A stretch of DNA of 64,000 nucleotides from Oxytricha trifallax. Taxonomy: Eukaryota > Ciliophora > Spirotrichea > Sporadotrichida > Oxytrichidae. Both the position numbers and the translations under genes were made by a program. The stretch lies in assembly GCA_000711775.1 (NCBI GenBank), contig ARYC01001327.1, positions 1-64,000 on the forward strand, in the 5' to 3' direction. Below the pieces are notes generated by a model. That model worked only from the letters and a program-made list of their open reading frames with translations, had not been told where the DNA came from and did not search any database. How positions within the stretch are numbered: the first letter of the stretch is position 1; each line of letters starts with the position of its first letter. Below are positions 11,690 to 22,279 of the stretch, in pieces.

Positions 11690-12290
11690 GTTAAATCTAC
11701 GCAGTACAGGCTGTACGTGCTTCTCACAGGTTGAAATGTTGCTTACATTTCAGCCAAAAGTAGTCTAGTTAAATTAGAGCTCTCACCGTGGATTAGCATT
11801 CAACAGGAATAACTGGAGTAATCACTTTAAATAAGGTTAATAATTTACATAAATATTTTTAATATTATTTATTTATATTGACAAATTCACAATAAGGGAA
11901 ATCAACGGTTATTTAAAGTAATTCCACACAGAACTCTGCAATTACTTGAAATAGTGCATCTCAAACTCCAAAGACAGTGCTGTTAGCATAAGCAATTAGT
12001 TAAAAAGCAGAGATTTCTAAGAACAAGAAATAGCCAGGCAATATTCTAGTATGCTCTAGTGGAAACCAGGAATGATCAAAACAAGAAAGCAATCAATTAG
12101 GACTCTTAGAAAACAAGGAAGCTAAATGAGACTTCAAGTGAATAGAAACACCGAAAACAACAAGAAGAATAAATATAGAGTTTGATTGTTGGCAAGCTAA
12201 ACAGCAGTTTGATCAGTTTCAATAGCTATTTAGAGTACTAAATTCTCAGTTTGGGAATTACAGCAGACAGTTTTTAATTTGATGGCTCTT
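11690..12290 (+). other. coding-like segments, possible MDS cluster
   Basis: Two islands of higher GC separated by an AT-rich gap at about 11842-11900. The left one reads QVEMLLTFQPK and similar. The right one reads FHTELCNYLKQCISNSK and, in another frame near 12190-12285, CWQAKQQFDQFQQLFRVLNS before TGA. Gln from TAA/TAG is frequent. The frame changes twice, so this is either a set of macronuclear segments interrupted by short eliminated DNA or a decayed gene. No family recognised. Confidence 0.35.
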
Positions 12291-12299
12291 TGGCATAAA

Positions 12300-13650
12300 A
12301 CTAAAGTAAACAAATAATTAATAACAAATAGGGCGAAAATAAAATAGGTTTTAAGAAAAAAACTGATTGATCTTGTTATTTTTGCTTGCAAATCTATTCT
12401 GCTTATAGGGTAATCTTGAATTGTAATAAGTTATTAGTTATTGTTTTAAATTGGTTATTGTTTCTTGATATTATTAATATAAATATAAATAATCATAATA
12501 ATGAGATAACATTGAGTAGCTAGGGAACCCCGAGCTTGAATATGTATGATAAAAAGTGAAGGGCAAGCCTTTTTCAATTAATGGAGTAATCTTTCAACAC
12601 TAATGAATAATTTCTGAGCGTTAATTTTCTCTTCTTCTTGCTGATTTTACTTCTATCTATCTGAATGATCTTGTCTAACTTCATTTTACTTGGTCTCAAA
12701 GTATTGTAAAAACCTACTAATCAATTAAGAAATAATGAAGATTTGGAGATAAAAGCAATTAAAATAAATTAAAATAATAATCGACTGAATTAACCGAAAT
12801 TTGGTTAGAATTATATTAAAACAATATTTGTTTATATTATTTAAAGAATTAATAAAGCTAATGGTTTTAATAATTAAACACTATCAATTTACGCTAAGAA
12901 GAGTTATATTTTATTTAATTATTCTTATCCTCATATATTCGTGCAAAATAGACTGATTAAGTATAATGTGACCAATTCTTATCGATATAATCATGCCTTA
13001 TAAATATATATTGAGTAGCCAATTTAATATGAATACAAAGAGAATTCATTTTTTGTTCTAAAGATTTTAATTTTCATGTTGTTCAGGTTTTGAAATTGTT
13101 TATAATAATTAGATTAAGTATGTTATGAATTATTGTTATAATTAAATTTATTCGTGAGTATAATTAATCTCATTTTCAGATGTAATTCCAGTCTAGTGTT
13201 GTGTGGGTTGACCTGTCAATATAGTCACTTAACAAAAAAGTTTTTAAGTTTTATTTTGTTTTTCGGTTCTTCATTTTTGTCATTGATATTTCAATCCAGT
13301 GACTCAAGGGCCTCTTTTTTATTTATAGTTTTTTATCTTATTTAATAATGAATTATTGACCATAAATCTTTGAAATTTGTTATTAATATGTCAGGTCAAA
13401 ATATATTTTTTGAATTAAGGCCTCTTATCTTGATAATATATATGGCGGTGAGAAACAACCTTTTTTTTTATTGGTGAAGTTTAGGAAAAAAATAGTATTT
13501 AAAGTTTCCTTGGATGGCCTCAAGGTTTACTGATTGAAATCTATTTTTTTCTTTTTTAAGAAAAATAGTTGTATACTGCTTGAATAATTCAATAAAGATT
13601 TAAAGATTATCATTTTACTATACAAGGGTCTATTTTATAGAGGAAGAAGC
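12300..13650. other. AT-rich DNA, no gene recognised
   Basis: Mostly AT-rich filler. A slightly GC-richer patch lies near 12510-12710 without a clear frame. Confidence 0.5.
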
Positions 13651-13659
13651 ATCTTTATT

Positions 13660-13842
13660 TTTCAGGTATCTAGAGGATTAAAATTTTAAATCTTAGGTAA
13701 GACAGTCTTTCACTTTATTGTTGGACCCTGCTATGCAATTGAGTCCAATATTCCTATTAATGGTGGTTAGATGCTAGACCGTGAAAGACTCAATTTCTTA
13801 GTATAATTCTATGAGAAAATATTATAAATCTTGCCGTGTTGA
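13660..13842 (+). other. coding-like segment
   Basis: The frame 13696-13842 reads GKTVFHFIVGPCYAIESN and continues through LDRERLNFLVQFYEKILQIL to TGA. Residue composition is protein-like compared with the surrounding AT-rich DNA. The upstream part (13640-13700) is also open in a second frame. Family not recognised; possible MDS. Confidence 0.3.
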
Positions 13843-13849
13843 TTGGGTT

Positions 13850-15425
13850 GAAGGAATAGTTTGACTTAAGTAGTCATGTGGAAGAGAGGTAGTGTCTCTT
13901 GTTTGAATTGTTATAAGATCTACTACCTTTCACAACTTAGTTACAAAAATTTAAAGAATAAATCAAATCTTGAAGGTTCATCATGGGACTTAGGCTTAAG
14001 ATTAGCTTGGTAGTTCTATTCTAAGAAACCTTTTTTATAACAGTATTTTATTTTTTCACTATGCAAAAGGTTTAGAATTTCTATTTGTATGTCTAACTAC
14101 TGGTTTAAATAGTCTTCACCAAAATGTGAGAGTTCATGCGGCATTAAGTTTCGGTTGATAGTTTTGGCCTTAATAGTGTGTCATTTCTGATTTATCGTCT
14201 CAAATTATCAGAATTCAACTTATTAGCTTTATAATTTTAAATATAATATTAAAATAGTCTATTAGATATCTACATAAATAAAGACTATGTTTAAACTTAT
14301 TAAAAAATAATTTGACCCAAAAAAATGAAAGAAATATTGCATATAACTTGAATTTATCAATTATATATAAATCTTATTTGAGTAGTTAATTACTTTTAAA
14401 ATATTGATTAAGATCAAACCTATAATGAATCAACTTAGCAAAATCACTTTATTGATTTTAAATAATATAAAAATATTATTAGTGCAAAAAAAAATAAAAC
14501 AAATAATATTGTATATTTATAAAAATACTATATAATTGTGCAGTACGAATTAGTCTAATTAGTAATGAAATCCAAATATATCAATTATTTCATGAAAGTT
14601 TTCAAAAATTTGTGTGAAAAATAATTTCTACTAAAACATATAGAGGTCATTTGATCAGTTTCTTAATAGAAATGCCTAAATTCAAACAATTCCTGCATAC
14701 TATAAATTTAATACTTGCTTTAATGCTATGTGCAATGAATTTCAAAGAAAGGCTTTTATGATATCACTAAACACACGAAAATTAAAGAATTCTTTCTTTG
14801 TCAGTTGTGTTTAAAACTGTTTAAAATGTGCAACTGCTGCTAAAATGATAATTAAAGGAGAGAACTTCATAAAGTAACAATATAATCTCAAAATTTATGG
14901 GAGATAGAAAGAAAATATACAAAGATGATTATTTTTAAAAATAGCACAATAAACACAAAATTTCTCTTAAAAGATGATTATCAGAATTACTATTTTCAAG
15001 ACTTATCAATATAAATTTTTCCTTAAAATTGTTGCTGTATATTTATAATTTTTTACATTTTCTTAATGTCTTTACCTTGAGGTATCGCTAAATTTTAATG
15101 TTTAATTTCGGTGAAGTAAATAAACATTCTATAAATATGATTTTTATTTTATTAAAGATGATATTTAAAATATGAATGATTTTAAATTAAAAATATTTCA
15201 AATGTATAATAAAAATTAAAAAAGTGATCCAAAAACTGTATTTAAAATATGCTGAGAGGTTGCCAAATATATTATATAAATATAAAATTTTCAAGAGTAA
15301 AAAGAAGTTAAAATTAATTAATTTACAATATAAAATATTATTTATATTTAATGTTATGAGAATTGTTAAAACAAAACCTATTTTTTTATTTTTGTAAAAG
15401 AACGTCTAATTTAATGTGATTTTAA
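13850..15425. other. AT-rich DNA, no gene recognised
   Basis: No repeat or coding-like frame that stands out from background. Confidence 0.5.
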
Positions 15426-15429
15426 ATTT

Positions 15430-15760
15430 ACCAACTTATCATCTACATGTTTCAGATCAGTCCTCATGCATTACAGTGATTTAGCAATGACTCATTAGAG
15501 TGGCGATCACATTCTTTAATTGGAATTAGCACTGGAATTACAACTTCTTGAGAAAACCTATCAAATGGCTTATGTAATATTCGATCATTACTAAATATTG
15601 AACTGTCTCTTTCTACTGCTTTTAAGAGTAAAATGAGAATAAGACTTGGATTAGATCTATAAGAAATGCCTTAGATACGACTAGAACGAATAAAGATATG
15701 AGATTGTGCAATTTGATATTTCACAGTAACATGCCTTAATTAAGTTAATTGGGAGAATGA
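15430..15760 (+). other. coding-like segment with TGA codons
   Basis: One frame reads VSDQSSCITVIQQ, TGA, then VAITFFNWNQHWNYNFLRKP, TGA (near 15600), then TWIRSIRNALDTTRTNKDMR and ends in AT-rich DNA. Asp, Arg, Thr and Trp content is unlike translated background. Unrecognised; either an MDS with eliminated sequences or a broken gene. Confidence 0.3.
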
Positions 15761-17488
15761 ATATAATTTCATTAATATTTAATTAAATGTTATAAGCGAA
15801 ATAGTAAGAGAAAATGATATTGATACAGTTAAAATGGCAGCTCAAATTAAAATTTGGTAAAAAAAGGAGATAAGTTTATTGATAAGAAAAAATAAAGATA
15901 CTGAGATAATTAAAAATTTAATTATACAAAGGTAATAGTATGCCAATTATTAAATATTTTTAAATATGTCATTAAGTTGTAGGCTTTAATTAATACAATA
16001 AATTGTAAAAAGATACAATGATACATAAAATTGAAAGATTAAATTAAAAGAAATTATGAAGAATAATACTAAGAATTTAAGAAATAAAATAATGAAAAAT
16101 TATAATTGTATCAACTGAAGAAAAAAGACATGAGACAGTATGTCATTCATCAAAATTTCAAAGTTAAAAAAATATATTTTGCATTAAAAAATAAAATTGA
16201 TATAAAAAGCTAATCTCATCGAAAGATTTAGGGAAAGACTAAATAAAAAAGACAACTAAGTTCTTTAAGAACATTTCTGAGGATTGGTTAATGCAAAAAA
16301 GATAGTAATATTATTGCTAAAGTTACTAAATATGGCTTTTGGCTATTCTTAAAAAAATGTGTGAAAAATAATTTAAATTTTTAATAAATAATTTCCCATT
16401 ATAAAACATAAATATAAGCTTTAGATAAATCATTAAAAGTGGATTTATCCAAAATAAATTAAAGTCGAATTGTTGATATCGCTTGATGGTTGTAAAAGAT
16501 TGATAGTATCTAAGACAAATAAGAAAATTATAATTATTTTCTATTAAAATTAGTGTTGTTTTTGTTTTATGTAAGAGGCAAAATTTCTTAATTTTTATAT
16601 ATTATTATACATACATTTATAACATTTTTTTAATTTATACAATTACTATCTTAATTTATTAGTTTTCTATATTAAAGCATCAATAACTTACAATAAATTG
16701 ATTTTTACATATTTAATTTTAGCATTTTAACTTTAAAATGTTTAAATTATTATCATCTTTGAATTATAATAATATAATATTATTTATATTATGTATATTT
16801 ATATTATTATATTATATTATATTATATTATATTATTATTATTATATTATTTATATTAATTACATTTATTTTATTATGGAGATCATATCAATTATATGAAA
16901 TTTATTATATGAAGAATAGTAAATATGATATTTCATAAGATAACAGTATATATAAAATATTATATTTTATATATTATTATTATTATTATTATTATAATTA
17001 TTTTCACATTTTTTATTTCTTAATTTAATGATATTTTACCAAAGTAAATTTATATATTTTCGATATTACTTTAAATATAAATGATAATTTTAAGATAAAG
17101 ATTTATATCTTCGCTTAAATTTGTCATTAAATTAAAATTTAAATAATATTAATAAATTTTTTATTTTATTACAATAAAATCATTTGTATTAGAGAATATT
17201 TTAAATTATCTTTTTATTTTAATGTGAATGTCAGCATACCTTATTATATTAAAAAGTTATAAACTATTTATATTTTTACAGTTTGGATTTATATGATCGT
17301 AAACGTCTTAAAATACTTTTTAAACTTTACAAAATTTTAAGTAATAACTTGTTAAATTACTCTATAAATAGTTAACTTTAATTAAGGAATTTTTTATCGT
17401 ATTTTAATAACCCTAAATAATAATCAATGTAATTTTTAATTAAACTTTTAATAATTAAATATCTATATAGAGAAAACAATAAAAAGAA
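15761..17488. other. AT-rich DNA with TTA/ATA microsatellites
   Basis: AT-only runs at 16770-16870 and (ATT)n at 16960-17005. The short plus-strand frame at 16738-16938 is translated microsatellite, not a gene. An eroded left end of E5 may lie near 17410-17460, where a stretch resembles the reverse complement of about 22330-22390; the match is weak. Confidence 0.5.
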
Positions 17489-18514
17489 ATGACACCTTAG
17501 AGAGATGCAATAGACACTGCAAAGGCAAACTAAGCTTTGTTACTCAGGTATGGCACACTAAACCCAGTCCCAAGTGATCTCATAATTTTCACTTACAAGA
17601 ATATAAGTTACCTTCTAGGACTATCTATAGCCTGAATACGCAAGACCTGCAAGGCCATCTATTATAGCAATAAGCCAGAAAGGAAAAGAGGCCGCTCTGT
17701 AAAAGCCAAGCTCTTTTGACAACTAAAATAATTTCTACTCAGCTATTAGACTCTTGAGAAATGGAAGGCATACTCCATAGATGCTCGCTGCAGGCTTTTC
17801 ATAGAATAGTATAAGCTACATTTAACTATTTAGTTTGCAAAAGAAAAACGGGATTAAATATAAGACTATGAAGAGCGTATACAAGATGACGAAAATGAAA
17901 TTAGCAGCTATCTAAAAGCAGAGATTAGAGAGATTCACTACACTTCAAAACGATTTAGATAGAAAAATGAGTAATTTATGTTGATGATATCATATTAGAG
18001 CCTTGTACAGTCCGCATAAAGCATGGGCCAAACCATAGTGAATCTGTTGGCAACGAGAGAAGGCATTAATATGCAAACAATCGCAGCAATTTAAAGAGTA
18101 AGTAATACTGTAAGACTCGAAGGGTTCATGATAAAGCCTAAATCGGTGAAAAAAAAGGATTTAGTCGATTTCCTCGACTATTCGGATAGATTAGACAAGA
18201 AAGAAAATGTTTTCATATTCTGGGATAACATTAAGTGTCATCACAGCAGGGCAGTGAACAAAACTTCAACAACTGAGATGTTGTGCTTGTTTAATGCCCC
18301 TTACTCCTCAGAGTACCACTGTATCGAGGAGGTATTTGCCTAAATAAAAAGTATGTATAAGCAGATAGTGCAAGAAAACTATTTTAAGTTGAGCTTAAAT
18401 GAGCACCGCAACGCTATCGTTAAGTTTATTTAGTAATTAGAGAAAGAAATGATTGCTTAAGTTATTTAGAGGCATGTTATTAAAATTAAGCGCTACTTAG
18501 CTTTAAATGCGTGA
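17489..18514 (+). pseudogene. TBE-like DDE transposase (E5), broken
   Basis: 342 codons from ATG to TGA, with internal TGAs in the N-terminal third (after LLGLSIA and after KAKLF). N-terminal blocks match TBE transposase: LRYG, then YKNISYLLGLS, and TLEKWKAYSIDARCRLF. The first catalytic block VIYVDD appears in a different frame near 17970-18060, so at least two frameshifts surround it. The second block FIFWDNIKCHHSRAV and third NAPYSSEYHCIEEVF are in the main frame; spacing from Asp to the first Glu is 33 residues. Family: Tc1/mariner-IS630 superfamily, nearest to TBE in this window but clearly diverged. Its stop lies just before the convergent second gene. Confidence 0.8.
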
Positions 18515-18529
18515 GTAGTAGTTTCATAT

Positions 18530-19325
18530 ATTCGATAATTTCAGTTTATATTCACTTCATTTATACATCTCCTGTGCTTATCTTCACTGTAGTTCCTGAA
18601 TCATTTCAAGTGGAATATTCTCAGGCACCTCTCCACCATAGTCTTCCCCTTGGCCTTAAAGTCTTTGAACATCTAAGAAATCTCATGGAACTATCTTTTT
18701 TGCATTAGACCTCTGGGTTTTATCGGAACTTCATCATTGTTAAAGCCTTACCTTTCGTCTCTTTAAAGTATGTTGGCAAGAATGGTTTATACTTACTCGA
18801 AAAGAAAGGCTCGATTTCAATTTCTGAAAAATGTCATCCCTGATATAGATCTTCTCTTTAGCATCTTCTTCCGTGTTTGCTTTGTTTCTAACATTGTTTG
18901 CATGTTTGATGAGCTCGGATAAATTATCCGGCCAGAGAGTACCATACACGCCGTAAAATAATTTCTACTGGACACTAATTTGTAATATGAGTAGTAGTTC
19001 ATGAACTTAAAAATCTCCGAGTTATCTTTCACCTGCCTAAAAATCTTCTCTACGGAGAGCACTTCATAGTATGGTACATTGAAATTCATGACGTTTCAAG
19101 CTTTCAATAGGTCTTTATCGCCCAAAAAAAGTCCTTTAAAAATTGCATGGGGATATGATCATCATCAGGCAGGAAGTAGCCTCCTAAGCGGATAACATGA
19201 AACTTAATCTTACTATTGTACTTCAGATTAGTGATATGTCACTCATAGAATGGAAGTTTTAAGAAAGCTCCCTCGCATCATGGCCAGTCACATGTTGCTT
19301 ACTCGTTGCAGTCTTATATTGAAAA
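18530..19325 (-). pseudogene. homologue of TBE 22-kDa protein (E5), broken
   Basis: Limits are approximate. Three frames together show the order of blocks of the TBE 22-kDa protein: GGYFLPDDDHIPMQFLKDFF (TBE: GLFLP...ISFLRAIL), then NVPYYEVLSV (TBE: IPNYPEISV). SSRNYF...GTL follows (TBE: PERNFFF...GT), with LSELIKHA, DIFQKLK and EPFFSS (TBE: KHPYLSS). After SS the frame continues colinearly as KYKPFLPTYFKET, so the 26-nt intron of TBE copies may be absent here although GTAAGT sits at the homologous point. Several TGAs and at least two frameshifts. Unknown function; the conserved partner gene suggests a role in transposition. Confidence 0.65.
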
Positions 19326-19979
19326 GTTTAAAATTACAAAGTATATTTAAGAAATTTTGTTAAAAATATAGTCATTATGCTAATATTCCTGAGCATTGAA
19401 CTAATTTCACCCTTATCTTATGCATCTCTGTTATGATCGGATCTGGTAGGATTAAAATTAAATAGAATTATTTATTATTTTATATGATTTATATATCTTA
19501 AACCAAACTAACTTTTTAACAACTCTGAGAGAATTTTAGGACTGCATTGATTTTCATTAATTGATTTAAGATTAATTATTCTAAAAGGAATTAATTATAA
19601 TACTTATTTATTTATTTGATTAAATACGAGCTTAAAATTAAAAATCATTTTGAAGAGTGTAAAGTACTTACACTGCGTCTTTTTCTCCATAAATTCAATA
19701 ATTTGCCATATAAATAAATTATGTGAATATGGTCCTTATTTTGAAATTATCTTCGAATTTAGTTTAAGAATGAACCCATAAAATGTTGAATGATTTAATA
19801 TGAAATTTATATTATTAATAAATTATGCAAACGAATAAATATATTTATAAAAAATGCAACTAAAAATATTGCAATTATGTTATTAAAAAATTGGGGTTTA
19901 TCTTTGGTATCATATTTGATGTTTCTTCTATGTAATGTATATATATATATTAATTAAAAATATAAATATAATTAAAGTC
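19326..19979. other. AT-rich spacer of E5
   Basis: Left part of the spacer between the divergent second and third genes of E5. No palindrome series like those in E1-E4 noticed. Confidence 0.4.
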
Positions 19980-20916
19980 TAAAACCCCATTGATCAATTA
20001 AGACATGAGAATTGGGGTTAAGAACAATTAAATTAAGAATTAATTATAATTGGCGTATAATAATAATGTTTGGGCTAATTATTAAAACGGCTAAGGTGAC
20101 AAACACTCACCCCCCCATAAGGTATACTTTTAAATGTGTACTATGATAGAACTTGACCTCCTGAGTAAACTTTTCTTAAGGACTGATTTTGGCCGGCTTT
20201 TAGTTTTCGAGATATCACACTGGCTAAGTCCAAAATTTATATATATAAAATCAATAAATTTGGCTTTGAAAAAATTTTGAAATTTTTCTAAAAATTTCTT
20301 AATTATCATAATCTGATAAATTTTGAGGTTATGAGGAATTATTTTGAGTATAAAATATTTTCTGAATTTTTTAATACAGATCTTGCCTATAAAAATCATG
20401 ATTTATCTTCATAAGCTTTTATAAAATATATATGAAGAAAAATCATGATTTTTATATGCAAGATCTGTATTAAAAAATAAAAAAATATTTTATACTCAAA
20501 ATAATTCCTCATAACCTCAAAATTTATCAGATTATGATAATTAAGAAATTTTTAGAAAAATTTCAAATATTTTTCAAAGCCAAATTTAATGATTTTATAT
20601 ATAAATTTTGGACTTAGCCAGTGTGATATCTCGAAAACTAAAAGCCGGCCACAATCAGTCCTTAAGAAAAGTTTACTCAGGAGGTCGAGTTCTATCATAG
20701 TACACATTTAAAAGTATACCTTATGGGGGGTGAGTGTTTGTCACCTTAGCCAATAAAACTATTGGCTCGATTAATTGTCCTTATAAAATAATCCAATCAG
20801 GGTGTGTTAATTTGATTTTAGCCTAATTATTTATATTATTAGCCATTTATAATTAATTTTTAATATAATTGTTCTTAACCCCAATTCTCATGTCTTAATT
20901 GATCTCTGGGGTTTTA
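19980..20916. mobile_element. foldback (MITE-like) element with AAAACCCC ends, 937 bp
   Basis: A long inverted repeat: left arm about 19980-20412, right arm about 20433-20916, short spacer near 20420. Outermost bases are TAAAACCCC, one C4A4 telomeric unit as at TBE ends. A second GGGG-containing block (GAGAATTGGGGTTAAGAACA) lies 20 bp inside. Arms differ by small indels and substitutions mainly in their outer 120 bp; inner parts are nearly identical. No 3-bp duplication is evident. No coding capacity. Probably a non-autonomous element. Confidence 0.75.
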
Positions 20917-21295
20917 TAATTTTATGATTGCAATTAATTTAAGATCAAGCATTGTTATTGCTATACTTACTTTGATTATTATATAATTATTAATTTACTT
21001 AAATGAGATTAAATTAAAGTAGTTGTATTCAATTAGATAATAAAAAAATAAATAAAATGGAAATCATAAATGTAACTTGGCTATTTTTTGCAAACAAAGC
21101 ACAACAAAATTAGTTCAATAAATAAAGATAATGATTTATAAGATGTTATCAATAAAACTCATTAATTTGAGGCAAAAACACCTCTATAAATATTTTGTGG
21201 ATTTGACATAATGAATTTAATTATTCGCCAAAAATATAAAAATATAAATATAAAAAAATAGTACAGGAATAATTATAAAAAGCTTATAATTAAAA
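20917..21295. other. AT-rich spacer of E5
   Basis: Right part of the spacer ahead of the zinc-finger/MT-A70 gene. Nothing distinctive seen. Confidence 0.4.
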
Positions 21296-22279
21296 ATGTG
21301 CAAGAAAATAAACTATGAGCATGTTGATACAACTGAGCTGGTGAAGTGTACTTACTACAGTAAAAGCTACACACAAGCAACTCTATGAACTCTCATCTCA
21401 GCCAACAGCCAATAGCACAAGGAAGAGAATAAGAGAGACAAAAAGGATTGGTGCAAAGCCAAGAGAGTATGCATTTATTGTTTGAAGGAGTTCAGCCGGA
21501 GCAACGACAGAGAAAACCAAGAGGTCAAATGCTAAAACAACTACAGACATGATCAGAAGATTAAAAGGAGGAAAGATGCTGACGAGAAGATGGGAATATT
21601 TAGGGGTTCAAAAATAGTCACTCTTCTTAAGATTAACAAAGGCCATGAAATGATAGCTGCCAAATAAAAAGTGAAGAATCTAACTAACAAAAGTCTTACG
21701 AACCCAGTGATGCATGAGGGATACATTAAGAACTTGAGAATGTGGGAGCAAATTGCGAAGGACTGCTTCAAAATTAATGATAGATTATAAAAGATTGTAT
21801 TAATGGATCCTCTGTGGAGACTAAGGCAAGACTTACAGTATGAAAACATGAGTGATCAGGAGATTTCTGACATACCTATCGAATTAATACAGGAAAGAGG
21901 ACTCATCGTAATATGGATAGTGAGCCAGAAGAAGGAAACAGCTCGACAATTTCTCAAAAAACATGGATACAAGGAGGTAGATCAGGGTGATTGGATCAAA
22001 CTCACAAAGAATTGATTTCTTTACTCTGGTTGGGGTAAATACTCTCAACACTTTAATGAGTCATTCTTGGTTGACGAAGGGCTATATAACAGAAATCGTG
22101 AAATTTCATCAAGAAAAACTGTTTTCTTTGATGCAGTGCAAGGCCACTCTGAGAAGACAAGCCGCATCTAAGATTTTATCTAGACTATCATCGCACTTGA
22201 CAGATTAAATATAGAAATCGTCCTACGAAAGAACAATACAAGGTAGGGCTACTCATTTTTTGGAAACAACTTGAGTTGA
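21296..22279 (+). pseudogene. zinc-finger / MT-A70 N6-adenine methyltransferase (E5), two TGAs
   Basis: 328 codons, one frame end to end apart from TGA at codon 31 and codon 240. The N-terminus has finger-like Cys/His groups: CTYYSKSYT at 18-26, recalling CTTCNKSYT of the TBE second finger, and C59-C62...C79...H85. The MT-A70 domain starts near 165: DPLW (171-174, the SAM/adenine motif, normally DPPW), MSDQEISDIPIELIQERG, LIVIWIV, KKHGYKEVDQGDWIKLTKN. TGA falls where family members usually have Gly, and then FLYSGWGKYSQHFNESF. Further on come VFFDAVQGHSEKTS (about 275) and RKNNTRQGYSFFGNN (about 310-324), the C-terminal signatures. MT-A70 enzymes methylate adenine N6 in RNA or, in ciliates (MTA1/AMT), in DNA. 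Two TGAs and DPLW make this copy doubtful as an active enzyme. Confidence 0.78.

Larger units (their letters stand above)
17489..22279 (+). mobile_element. E5: divergent TBE-like transposon with zinc-finger/MT-A70 gene
   Basis: Core limits are the outer gene ends; true ends were not found. Gene order and orientation copy TBE: DD(33-34)E transposase (+), 22-kDa homologue (-) converging on it, and a finger-plus-enzyme gene (+) diverging from it. The transposase shares LRYG, YKxIxxLL, a TLxxWxxxS(I/L)DxR stretch and the catalytic blocks with TBE transposase. The second gene shares the GxFLP, F-L and RN(F/Y)F...GTL blocks with the 22-kDa protein. The enzymatic domain of the third gene is MT-A70, not kinase. 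A 937-bp foldback lies in the spacer. The element is decayed, with several TGAs and frameshifts. This is sequence reading, not a scored alignment. Confidence 0.72.

Noticed and set aside
16738-16938. 66-aa plus-strand ORF
   Set aside because: Translation of a TTA/ATA microsatellite.
18511-18949. Plus-strand and alternate minus-strand ORFs around the E5 second gene
   Set aside because: They overlap the 22-kDa homologue; only the frames matching TBE blocks were kept.
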